Notes under the pieces: model-generated
The model's database searches: none
The model's input: only the letters and a program-made list of their open reading frames with translations
What the model was told of the DNA's origin: nothing
Program-made: the position numbers and the translations under genes
Assembly (NCBI GenBank): GCA_018241965.1
Contig: JAFECS010000041.1
Location: 1 to 58,010, forward strand
DNA from: Pseudomonadota bacterium
Lineage (GTDB): Bacteria; Pseudomonadota; Gammaproteobacteria; Berkiellales; Berkiellaceae
Length of the DNA: 58,010 nt
Reading direction: 5' to 3'
Shown: positions 1-7,637 of the stretch, piece by piece
Layout of the letters: each line of letters begins with the position of its first letter
Numbering within the stretch: position 1 is the first letter of the stretch

Positions 1-7
1 CGGTCTG

Positions 8-70
8 TACACCTGTATGCGCCCTTATCTAATCAAGATTTTATGGGCGCAGACAGGCTGCGCCCCTACA
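8..70. repeat. REP-like inverted pair, family A (copy 1)
   Basis: An imperfect inverted pair: a left arm reading CTGTATGCGCCC, an AT-rich spacer, and a right arm GGGCGCA-loop-TGCGCCC followed by CCTAC. The right arm is the reverse complement of the GTAG-plus-hairpin unit found at 10788, 34363 and 57255. The left arm has lost its GTAG foot or diverged. It lies upstream of the glycosidase-like gene and codes for nothing visible. Confidence 0.7.
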
Positions 71-206
71 AACCGGATCTATCTGATTTTGTATCTACAC
101 ATAATAAAAAATAATCAACCATTGTGTTAATCGATTTAACTTTTTTGCGTGAAGTGTCGACTATTTGACAGTGGATGTTAAAATCATGTTAGGTTAGGTA
201 ATTGCT

Positions 207-1127
207 ATGCTAAAAAAATCAGTATTATTAACTCTTGTGTACGCAATGTTATTGGTTTTTACTGGAATTGCGCAGGCAGCGCCTAAAACAAAAGGGATTT
301 ACATCAACCAAGGAACATTAGAAGATACTAAACGCTTAACTTATCTTATCAATCAGTCTAAAGCGGTTGGTATTAATACGTTTGTGGTAGATTTGGCCCA
401 AACAACCCGTAACTATCAAAAAAATATCAATCTTATCAAAAGCAATGGCTTACGATATGTTGCTCGTATTGTCGTATTCCCTGATGGGGGCAATCCAAAG
501 CAATTAAAGTCTAATGCTTATTGGGAAGGTCGATTTAAATTGGTAGAAAATGCGATTGCTTATGGCGCGGATGAAATTCAATTGGATTACATTCGTTACT
601 CTACCAAGCAGCCTCCTTCTGCTCAAAACGCTAAAGACGTTAAGCAAGTGATTAAATTCTTTAAGCAACGTTTGCAAGCTAAAGGGGTACCCTTACAGGT
701 CGACATATTTGGCGAAGTGAGTTTTAAAGAATCACCTCGTATAGGCCAAAATGTTGAATTGTTTGCAGATACAATTGATGTGGTATGCCCCATGGTGTAT
801 CCATCACATTATCATCCTTATGAAAAGCATTCAGCTGAACCTTATAACACCGTTTATAAATCACTGACTTCGCTTAAGAGTAAGTTTGATAAAATGCCCT
901 TTAAGTTGAATCCTTATATTGAGGCTTCTAATTATCATTACAAATGGTCAAACTCTAAGAAAACCAATTATATCATCTCGCAAATCAAAGCAGTTGAAGA
1001 TGCTAATGCCGATGGTTGGTTTGTTTGGAGCCCACAAAACCATTATGATAATCTTTTTAATGCTCTGAAAACTCGTGGTAGTAGCAATAGTAGTAGTAAA
1101 AGCGGCTCAAAAGTAGAAATACAATAA
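207..1127 (+). CDS. Secreted DUF4015-type glycoside hydrolase-like protein
   Basis: 306 aa with a clear signal peptide (about residues 1-24, cleavage after AQA). The rest reads as a TIM-barrel of the putative glycosyl hydrolase DUF4015 type: an early KGIYINQG strand, then DEIQLDYIRY around residue 130, VDIFGEVSF near 170, a DVVCPMVYPSHY strand near 200 and a C-terminal DGWFVWSPQNHYDN. Acidic residues at barrel strand ends (D and E in those motifs) fit a glycosidase-like active site. The C-terminal tail is a short Ser/Lys-rich linker. It is monocistronic and flanked by REP-like repeats. It probably acts in the periplasm or outside the cell; the substrate is unknown. The family call is by motif recall, not by search. 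Confidence 0.7.
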   Translation: MLKKSVLLTLVYAMLLVFTGIAQAAPKTKGIYINQGTLEDTKRLTYLINQSKAVGINTFVVDLAQTTRNYQKNINLIKSNGLRYVARIVVFPDGGNPKQLKSNAYWEGRFKLVENAIAYGADEIQLDYIRYSTKQPPSAQNAKDVKQVIKFFKQRLQAKGVPLQVDIFGEVSFKESPRIGQNVELFADTIDVVCPMVYPSHYHPYEKHSAEPYNTVYKSLTSLKSKFDKMPFKLNPYIEASNYHYKWSNSKKTNYIISQIKAVEDANADGWFVWSPQNHYDNLFNALKTRGSSNSSSKSGSKVEIQ

Positions 1128-1131
1128 TAAC

Positions 1132-1188
1132 GTAGGGGCCGACCCCCGTGTCGGCCCATTTGGGGCGGGCACAGGGACCCGCCCCTAC
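1132..1188. repeat. REP-like inverted pair, family B (copy 1)
   Basis: Starts GTAGGGGC and ends GCCCCTAC. The left half folds GGGCCG/CGGCCC and the right half folds GGGCGGG/CCCGCCC. It sits between two convergent genes, where it could also help termination. The same architecture recurs at 20311-20369. Confidence 0.8.
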
Positions 1189-1190
1189 AA

Positions 1191-1664
1191 TTATTTTACA
1201 GATTTTCTCAAAGATTGCGGATCAATCGACCATTTCAGTTTCCAAGCACTATTATCAAGCTCAAAGCAAGCGGTGGTGGCCGTTAAAAAGGAAAGGCTGG
1301 GTGTAGTGATATTGCCATTGATCATAAAGCTGGCCAGCAGTGCTAAATTCGGCAAATGCCCTACCATTAAAATGTTCTGTGTAAACTCATGTATATCACC
1401 AATCAACTTATAAACATCTTCATCCGGGTCAAGGCTTGGCAACATTTGTAATTTATTGGTTAAATCTAAAGTGTTAGCAATGATTTCAGCTGTTTCAATA
1501 GCGCGTAGTTTTTCACTATGGTAGATTTTATCTACCATACAATGATCGTTTTTTAAAAAATTGGCAATTTGTAAAACCTCATTTTGTCCGCGGGGATTTA
1601 GCGGTCGTTCAAAACGTTCCTCGTTAGAATAAGCCTCGCCATGTCGTACCAGATACAATTTCAT
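1191..1664 (-). CDS. sixA: Phosphohistidine phosphatase SixA-like
   Basis: 157 aa, single-domain histidine phosphatase. The catalytic RHGE motif is at residues 7-10, with the second catalytic histidine in VGHLPNL in the second half. The short length and absence of extra domains match SixA, which dephosphorylates phosphohistidine on HPt domains or PTS proteins. The start chosen is the ATG that overlaps the stop of the upstream gene (ATGA). A longer in-frame extension would run back through the neighbour's coding sequence and is unlikely. Translational coupling to the upstream membrane protein suggests joint expression, not necessarily joint function. Confidence 0.8.
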   Translation of the reverse strand: MKLYLVRHGEAYSNEERFERPLNPRGQNEVLQIANFLKNDHCMVDKIYHSEKLRAIETAEIIANTLDLTNKLQMLPSLDPDEDVYKLIGDIHEFTQNILMVGHLPNLALLASFMINGNITTPSLSFLTATTACFELDNSAWKLKWSIDPQSLRKSVK

Positions 1665-2245
1665 TTTATTTTTCTCATAAATTTTTTCCAAGCAATCCCA
1701 ATGATAAAGCCCAATAGTAAGGTAATAAAACAAATCATATAAAAATCATGGCGCATTTGATCCATAATTGGGTTTTCAAGCGCATTAATGGTTCCTTGAT
1801 AACTCGCTATTTGCCACTTATCTTCTTGTTTTATCAGTGTTGCCATCCAACGTACCGGGATATGAATAGCTTTACCTCGGGCAAGATAATAAACAAATTC
1901 AGCCGTACCTGAGGCGATAAAAATGTTTGGGCTAAGAACTTCGATATCACGATCAACGTAGGCATTGGCGATAGTATAATTTTTAATTTTAAGTTTTTTT
2001 AAAATGGCCGATGAAGAAAGAAATTGTATAAATTCATCTTTTTTATGAAAAATATCGGAATTATCTAAAATGACAACAGCATTATCTGTAAAGGCTGTGC
2101 TTAATCTTTCCCATTCTTTTGAATTAATAGATTCGACCAGCTCATCTTTAAAATAGTACGCAACTTCTTTAGGATCATCATTTGCAGGCTGTGCAAATAA
2201 GTAAGTTGGTATAAATACAAAAAATATAACTACAAATCGAAACAT
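1661..2245 (-). CDS. NTF2-like/SnoaL-type exported protein with C-terminal anchor
   Basis: 194 aa. Residues 1-18 form a signal peptide or N-terminal membrane segment. A central region of about 120 residues has the NTF2-like (SnoaL/DUF4440) pattern: EWERLSTAFTDNAVVILDN, FIASGTAEFVYYL, and a final KWQIASYQGTI strand. A strong transmembrane helix lies near residues 168-186, followed by WKKFMRKIK on the cytoplasmic side. The likely topology is a periplasmic domain held in the inner membrane. No catalytic residues can be assigned. It is co-translated with sixA through an ATGA overlap. The function is unknown. Confidence 0.6.
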   Translation of the reverse strand: MFRFVVIFFVFIPTYLFAQPANDDPKEVAYYFKDELVESINSKEWERLSTAFTDNAVVILDNSDIFHKKDEFIQFLSSSAILKKLKIKNYTIANAYVDRDIEVLSPNIFIASGTAEFVYYLARGKAIHIPVRWMATLIKQEDKWQIASYQGTINALENPIMDQMRHDFYMICFITLLLGFIIGIAWKKFMRKIK

Positions 2246-2375
2246 GCCGCCTATCCTTGTGCTGCATAATCTAAAATGAGCTAACTAGAGTATAACCTGT
2301 TTGGCATGCAAAGCTACAGTTCTCAGGAACCGTTCTCTTGCTTGGAGTATAATAAGGACTAAAATAAATAAAAAC

Positions 2376-2390
2376 CCATTATGATAATGG
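2376..2390. promoter_or_regulatory. Perfect 15-bp palindrome before the recombinase start
   Basis: CCATTAT-G-ATAATGG, seven bases each side of a central G, ends six bases before the ATG of the tyrosine recombinase. It could be an operator or a hairpin that occludes the ribosome site, as no good Shine-Dalgarno sequence is visible. A TATAAT box lies just upstream at 2349-2354 without a convincing -35. Confidence 0.4.
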
Positions 2391-2396
2391 TATAAA

Positions 2397-3611
2397 ATGA
2401 CAGAAGTATTTATAAAGCCTCTTTTTTTATCCAACGACTCCACTGATTTTCGATTATTAACTCAAGCGCTTAGTTTGACGCCTGGATACAATTTAAATGA
2501 TGGGCCAAACATGCTTAAAGCATCAAACGATGCCCAGGCATTACAATCTTTTTTAGTAGGCTATCAGGGATCACCTTTAACCTATCAAACCTATCTTAAA
2601 GAACTAGAACGCTTAGTCTTATGGTGCACACACATTCAAAAAACAACTATTTCTGCCCTTTCATTTGATGATCTTGTTGCTTATCAACGATTTTTAGCCA
2701 ACCCCCAACCGTCTCAACAATGGTGTGGCAATAAACGTTCAAAATGCCAAAAAGACGGCCAAGTAAACCCACAATGGCGGCCATTTAGCGGCGGTCTTTC
2801 GGTGATGTCTATTAAAAAAACCATGAGCATTTTAGATAGCTTCTTTAACTATTTGGTACAAACTCAGTATTTAAAAGGTAACCCTTTAAGTGTGGCTAAA
2901 AGACGTAAAAAACGCAGTCAAGCACAAAGTATGGAAAGATGGTTAGAAAAAACGGAAATAAATACTGTATTAGAAGCACTCACTTATCAATTGGAGTCTA
3001 AATCGCTTTCTGAATTCCAAGTAATTCGGGCCAAATATATTATTCTTACCCTTTTTTACACAGGATTACGTTTAGCAGAATTAACTAACCATACGATGGG
3101 AAACTTTGTGCTTATAGAGGGGGAATGGTTTTTAAAAGTGGTAGGAAAAGGCGAAAAAATGCGCAAAATTGTCGTGGTCGATGACTATTTAGATGCATTA
3201 ATAGAATTTAGAAAAAGCCTTGGTTTTGAATCTTTACATCCCGCTTTTGAAGAAAGCACTCCGCTTATTTGTGCACAAGACAAAAAAACCCCTATACATC
3301 GACGCCGGGTTGATCAAATACTAAAACAAGCCTTTGAAATCGGTGCCATATATTATGAAACAGCGGCAATACAGAATAAAGAAGATAGCCATAAACTACT
3401 CCACCGAGCTTCAAAGCTCCGTAAGGCCTCTGCTCACTGGCTGCGACATTCATATGGTACTTATTTGGTAAAATCAGGATGTCCAATTGAAAAAGTAAAG
3501 ACATTGATGGGACACTCAGATATTTCTACTACCATGATTTATGTACATATAGCCACTCAAGATCTTCATGGCTCGGCTCAAGGATTGACTTTAAAAGAAG
3601 AAACCCAATGA
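2397..3611 (+). CDS. Tyrosine recombinase (phage integrase family)
   Basis: 404 aa. It has an N-terminal core-binding (SAM-like) domain (about 45-170) and a C-terminal catalytic domain. The full catalytic set is visible: R225 in TGLRLAEL, a Lys in the VVGKGEK beta-turn near 251, H347 and R350 in HWLRH, H373 in GHSDISTT, and the nucleophile Y382 in MIYVH. It is therefore probably active in DNA strand exchange. It is longer than XerC/XerD and has an insertion (about 100-135) rich in basic residues and two Cys. No phage genes, excisionase or attachment sites are recognisable nearby. Its stop overlaps the photolyase start, so the two are translationally coupled. It could be a domesticated recombinase or the remnant of a mobile element. 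Confidence 0.85.
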   Translation: MTEVFIKPLFLSNDSTDFRLLTQALSLTPGYNLNDGPNMLKASNDAQALQSFLVGYQGSPLTYQTYLKELERLVLWCTHIQKTTISALSFDDLVAYQRFLANPQPSQQWCGNKRSKCQKDGQVNPQWRPFSGGLSVMSIKKTMSILDSFFNYLVQTQYLKGNPLSVAKRRKKRSQAQSMERWLEKTEINTVLEALTYQLESKSLSEFQVIRAKYIILTLFYTGLRLAELTNHTMGNFVLIEGEWFLKVVGKGEKMRKIVVVDDYLDALIEFRKSLGFESLHPAFEESTPLICAQDKKTPIHRRRVDQILKQAFEIGAIYYETAAIQNKEDSHKLLHRASKLRKASAHWLRHSYGTYLVKSGCPIEKVKTLMGHSDISTTMIYVHIATQDLHGSAQGLTLKEETQ

Positions 3612-5068
3612 AAAATCCACCAGTCATTGTCTGGTTTAGGCAAGACTTAAGAATACATGATAATCCGGCATTTTTTTATGCTGCGAAAACTAAAGCGCCA
3701 TTATTGCTGGTTTATATATTAGACACTAAAACCAAACAATGGCAGCCAGGTGCTGCCTCTCGTTGGTGGTTACACCATAGTTTAGATGCTCTTAGTAAAG
3801 AATTATCTCAAAAGTACCAGGCTAAATTAATCTTAACAATGGGCAATCCTGCCCAAATTATTCCTTCACTTGTAAAAGAACATCAGGCTACAGCCGTATA
3901 CTGGAACCGTTGTTATGAACCGCAAGCCATTTTGCGCGACCAGGAAATCAAACAAGATTTAATGAATAAAAAAATTGAAGTCCATTCCTTTAATGGCGCA
4001 CTTTTAAAAGAGCCTTGGGAAGTGCTGAATAAGTCTAAACAACCTTTTAAGGTATTTACGCCGTTTTGGAAAGCGCTACAGCAACATATCATGCGTGAGA
4101 TCTTACCCGCGCCTGCACAGTTTATTTCTGTTAAAGCACAAAGCTTAAACTTAGAGGCTTATCATTTATTACCCACACTGCCCTGGGACAATGGATTAAA
4201 AGAAAACTGGGTTCCAGGAGAAGTTGCAGCAAAGAACCATTTAAAACAATTTCTAACCAAGCATGTTAAAGATTATAAAGTGCTTCGAGATTATCCTAAG
4301 TTACGTGCCACTTCCCGCTTATCACCCCATTTACACTTTGGGGAAATTAGTCCCATACAGATCTGGCATGCAGCAATGGCTTTCAAAGATAAAAATGCCT
4401 CATTACAGACAGATATTATGCATTTTTTATCTGAAATTGCTTGGCGTGAGTTTTCAAATTATTTACTCTATTATTTTCCCGAACTACCTGATAAAGCTTA
4501 CCAAACAGCGTTTAATCATTTCCCATGGGAAATCAATAAAAAATATCTAAGCGCTTGGCAAAAGGGCCTAACTGGCTACCCCATAGTCGATGCTGGTATG
4601 CGTGAATTATGGCACACAGGATGGATGCATAACCGGGTACGCATGATTGTGGCTTCATTTTTAATTAAACATTTATTACAACCTTGGCAAAGTGGTGAAG
4701 CTTGGTTTTGGGATACACTTGTCGATGCCGATTTAGCCAATAACGCCGCTTCTTGGCAATGGGTAGCAGGATCTGGCGCTGATGCCGCGCCCTACTTTAG
4801 AATTTTCAACCCTATTATACAGGGGGAAAAATTTGATAAAGACGGTGAATATGTCAAACAATGGGTACCCGAATTAAAACAATTAGAAGCTAAATTTGTG
4901 CACAAGCCCTGGGAAGCACCAGATAATGTTTTAAAACAAGCTGGCATTAGATTAGGCCAAGATTATCCCCTTCCCATTGTTAATCATGAAAGTGCTAGGA
5001 AAAAAGCCTTAGCAGCTTATAAAAAATTACCCAAAATCACTACAAAAAAAAGGCCCAACCAAGGTTGA
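3608..5068 (+). CDS. phrB: Deoxyribodipyrimidine photo-lyase
   Basis: 486 aa, the normal length for a class I CPD photolyase. The N-terminal Rossmann-like antenna domain starts VIVWFRQDLRIHDNPA (residues about 6-21). The C-terminal FAD-binding helical domain contains ISEIAWREF-type residues, WQKGLTGYPIVDAGMREL, WMHNRVRM and the signature DADLANNAASWQWVAGSG. It uses light to reverse cyclobutane pyrimidine dimers. It is coupled to the upstream recombinase by a 4-base overlap, an unusual pairing. A terminator hairpin overlaps the last codons. Confidence 0.95.
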   Translation: MKNPPVIVWFRQDLRIHDNPAFFYAAKTKAPLLLVYILDTKTKQWQPGAASRWWLHHSLDALSKELSQKYQAKLILTMGNPAQIIPSLVKEHQATAVYWNRCYEPQAILRDQEIKQDLMNKKIEVHSFNGALLKEPWEVLNKSKQPFKVFTPFWKALQQHIMREILPAPAQFISVKAQSLNLEAYHLLPTLPWDNGLKENWVPGEVAAKNHLKQFLTKHVKDYKVLRDYPKLRATSRLSPHLHFGEISPIQIWHAAMAFKDKNASLQTDIMHFLSEIAWREFSNYLLYYFPELPDKAYQTAFNHFPWEINKKYLSAWQKGLTGYPIVDAGMRELWHTGWMHNRVRMIVASFLIKHLLQPWQSGEAWFWDTLVDADLANNAASWQWVAGSGADAAPYFRIFNPIIQGEKFDKDGEYVKQWVPELKQLEAKFVHKPWEAPDNVLKQAGIRLGQDYPLPIVNHESARKKALAAYKKLPKITTKKRPNQG

Positions 5069-5076
5069 GCCTTTTC
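5044..5076. terminator. Bidirectional hairpin at phrB 3' end
   Basis: AAAAGGC-C-CAACC facing GGTTG-A-GCCTTTT: a near-perfect stem with one C/A mismatch, an A-run on one side and a T-run on the other. It lies between convergent genes and overlaps the phrB stop, so it can serve both. Confidence 0.75.
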
Positions 5077-5103
5077 AGATCTTTACCCAGAAGGGATCAG
5101 AAA

Positions 5104-6210
5104 TTACGCTTTAACAGTAAACTTCTTATCCGCTTCTTCGACAAGTTCAGCTTCTGTTTTAGCACGATCTTCAGTTTTAGCAGCATTGAGCTTCCTCATT
5201 GCATACATTTCGAACTGAACCACTTGTGCTTTGGTAAAGCTTGGTTTTTCCGCAGCTTCAGAACCATCGTCGTTGAATTTAGGCAAAGGAGCCGCCTCTT
5301 CAAGATCATGCATATGCATAATAAATGCCGTATCAGCATCGGTCTTGTTAGCCAAAGTTTCTTCCAATTTTTGTAATTGATCTTTGTCAGCAGCAAAATC
5401 GACTTCCTGACGTTGTTGTTGAGTCATGTTATATCTGTCATATTTTGCTCTTAGATACTTAGCGGCATAAGCTGCGCCAAGAACTAAAGTGAACAATCCA
5501 GCTGTTGCAGCAACGGCTGTTGCTAATCCAGTTAAAGTAGGTGCTACAAAACCTTTAACAAATAAAAGAGCTGTTGCAGCTGGAATAGCGATAGCAGCAG
5601 CCAGTTGATTAGAAAATAGATGTTTTGGCTGTTGCTGAACTTCTGCTTTTTTCTCGCTTTCGTCTTCGATAACATCTAGATCAATAACAGTTGCTTTTAC
5701 ATCTTTAGCTTTGACTTTAGTTTTACCTTTACGCTTCGCTTTAGGTGCAGCTTTAGCTTCTTCTTTTGGTTCTTCTTTAATAACAACTTCTTCAGCTTTA
5801 GCTTTTGACTTAGCTTTACCTTTAGCCGCATTCTTTGTCTTTGCTTTAGCTTTTGGAGCAACTTCCTCTTCGCTTACAACAGGGGTTTCTTGGATCTTAC
5901 CAAGCGCAACAGTTTGGTCGCCAATGTGGGCTCTTACAGCCGTAAATTTGTTAACTTGTTTGCGATTGATGATCACGGCGCCTTTGATTACTTCCCCGTT
6001 ATCTAATTTGCAATCTTGCGCTTTAATTCCTTTTTTACCTTGAACATCAACTTCATAAACAGGATAAACTAGTTCATCGTTAGCAAGACGTTGTGCATCT
6101 TCTAATGTTTTGAATCCATAAAATTCGCTATTAGCAAATAATGCTTTGTTTAAATTTTTAGCATTAATTTTATGAACATCTATTGAATCACTCACTACAT
6201 AATATTTCAT
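5104..6210 (-). CDS. Lys/Ala-rich membrane-hairpin protein, paralogue 1 (candidate effector)
   Basis: 368 aa, not assignable to a known family. Residues 1-105 form an alpha/beta domain (MKYYVVSDSIDVHKINAK..., VYPVYEVDVQGKKG, KGAVIINRKQVNKFTAV). Residues 119-172 are a disordered Lys/Ala linker including PKAKRKGKTKVKAK (157-170), which resembles a nuclear-localisation or nucleic-acid-binding tract. Residues 201-250 are strongly hydrophobic, long enough for two helices. The remainder is charged and helical. The N-terminal domain and overall order match the neighbouring gene at 6460-7539, and both starts share an AAGAGG site, so they look like diverged tandem duplicates. There is no Sec signal. 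This architecture is common among effectors injected into host cells, but that is inference. Confidence 0.7.
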   Translation of the reverse strand: MKYYVVSDSIDVHKINAKNLNKALFANSEFYGFKTLEDAQRLANDELVYPVYEVDVQGKKGIKAQDCKLDNGEVIKGAVIINRKQVNKFTAVRAHIGDQTVALGKIQETPVVSEEEVAPKAKAKTKNAAKGKAKSKAKAEEVVIKEEPKEEAKAAPKAKRKGKTKVKAKDVKATVIDLDVIEDESEKKAEVQQQPKHLFSNQLAAAIAIPAATALLFVKGFVAPTLTGLATAVAATAGLFTLVLGAAYAAKYLRAKYDRYNMTQQQRQEVDFAADKDQLQKLEETLANKTDADTAFIMHMHDLEEAAPLPKFNDDGSEAAEKPSFTKAQVVQFEMYAMRKLNAAKTEDRAKTEAELVEEADKKFTVKA

Positions 6211-6409
6211 CGTCGACCTCTTACTGACATGATAAATACGACCAAAATGTCAAAAATAAGTTGTTTAACTAGTTTTTGAATTTATCGCCCTAACAAAACT
6301 ATGATGGATAATATCAATAAAGTTTTCTAACAACAATAGCGCTTTATAGGGTAGCAGACATAGGAGTCTAACAGCGCAACAATATTTATTTGGATGGCTT
6401 ATTTGTTCC

Positions 6410-6443
6410 CTAAAAAAAACCCAATCATATAGATTGGGTTTTT
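6410..6443 (-). terminator. Terminator downstream of paralogue 2
   Basis: AACCCAATC and GATTGGGTT pair around an ATATA loop, with T-runs on both strands. It lies directly after the minus-strand gene that ends at 6460. Confidence 0.8.
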
Positions 6444-6459
6444 CTGCAGAAAAATAGAC

Positions 6460-7539
6460 TTAGCTTGATTTGCCGGTAAGTCTAAAGCCTCTTGAGGTAA
6501 TTTTGCTTTCAAGATCTTGACGTTTAGCATCGTCTTTAGCGTCATTAGCCGCTTTAATCGCTGAAAGCTTATCTTTTTCCTGTTGCAGAACTTGCAACTG
6601 ATTGAGACCTTTTGGTTGATCAGCAGCCAAGTTATCACCTTCAAAGCTTGCATCAGGAGCTTTGGTAACAAGCGCAGCAAATTTAGTAACAATAGCATTT
6701 TGCTCGTCGTAACCAAGTGCTTTTTCCATGTCAGCAACATCTTTAGCGGCTGCCGCTTTATCGTCTTCATATTTTTGCTTAGCCGTTTTATTGCGGTTAG
6801 CAACTGCAGTTTTAACAGCATTAACAACTGCTTTACCAACAGTCCATGCAGCTAAAAACGCGCCATAAGCAACAGCACCAACGGCACCAGCAGCGGCAAC
6901 TTGCACGGCAATACCAGCAGCACCTACGGTAGGTAATGCGACGCCTAATGTGCTACCGATCCAAGACACAAATCCTGGAAGTGCACCACTTGCTTGGAAA
7001 CCAAATCCTACGGAGGCAACAACACCAACAGGAGCCAATCTTCTTAAAGCAGCAAGTAAATTGAACTTAGCGGCTGTCGCTGCTGGTTTAGCATCTGTGC
7101 CATCAGCAGGCTTAGCGGCATCATCATTGTTCAGCTCAGCATCTTTATTTAAGATAAAGTCAGCGAATTTTTCAGAAACGTGCTTTAAAGAAGCCTTTTG
7201 GAAAGTAACTGCACTTGCAGGTACGATGAAGGCAGTGTATTTGCCATCTTTATCTTCTTCACATTGTTCATTAACTTTAATTTCTTCGAGCTTTGTGCCT
7301 TCAGCAACAGTTAAGGTGTAGATAGGGAAAGCTTCTAAAGGATGTTCTTCTTGTTCATCAAGTGCAAATTTTTTGATTAATTCATAATCATCAACGATTA
7401 CGTAGCCGTCTTTCTTTTTAGCTGTGTCAGGCGTGTAATCCAAGTTATTTAACATGTCTTCATTAGTTAATTTCAGCTCTGTTTTGTCATCAGCGAAAAC
7501 ATGCATGTCACTGCTAGGAATATGATAGTACAACTTCAT
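6460..7539 (-). CDS. Ala-rich membrane-hairpin protein, paralogue 2 (candidate effector)
   Basis: About 359 aa from the ATG preceded by AGAGG; an alternative start three codons upstream lacks better support. Residues 1-125 parallel the N-terminal domain of the gene at 5104-6210: MKLYYHIPSSDMHVF against MKYYVVSDSIDVHKI, FPIYTLTV against YPVYEVDV, and YTAFIVPASAVTFQKASL against AVIINRKQVNKFTAV. A long hydrophobic region (about 169-240, rich in Ala/Gly/Val) follows, then a charged helical tail that includes a Gln/Lys-rich stretch. It lacks the paralogue's basic Lys-rich linker and has an acidic/Ala linker at 131-157 instead. There is no signal peptide. The function is unknown; a protein inserted in a membrane, possibly the host's, is the best guess. 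Confidence 0.7.
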   Translation of the reverse strand: MKLYYHIPSSDMHVFADDKTELKLTNEDMLNNLDYTPDTAKKKDGYVIVDDYELIKKFALDEQEEHPLEAFPIYTLTVAEGTKLEEIKVNEQCEEDKDGKYTAFIVPASAVTFQKASLKHVSEKFADFILNKDAELNNDDAAKPADGTDAKPAATAAKFNLLAALRRLAPVGVVASVGFGFQASGALPGFVSWIGSTLGVALPTVGAAGIAVQVAAAGAVGAVAYGAFLAAWTVGKAVVNAVKTAVANRNKTAKQKYEDDKAAAAKDVADMEKALGYDEQNAIVTKFAALVTKAPDASFEGDNLAADQPKGLNQLQVLQQEKDKLSAIKAANDAKDDAKRQDLESKITSRGFRLTGKSS

Positions 7540-7637
7540 GATCGTCAACCTCTTAAGTACAACAAAAATACTACTTGTTTATTATTTATGATTTTGAGAG
7601 AGAAAATTCCTTCTTCAACGCGATACGACCTCCTATT

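Noticed and set aside
2397..5068. Prophage or genomic island boundary at the tyrosine recombinase
   Set aside because: No phage or conjugation genes, tRNA gene or direct repeats are visible nearby, and the downstream gene is an ordinary photolyase.
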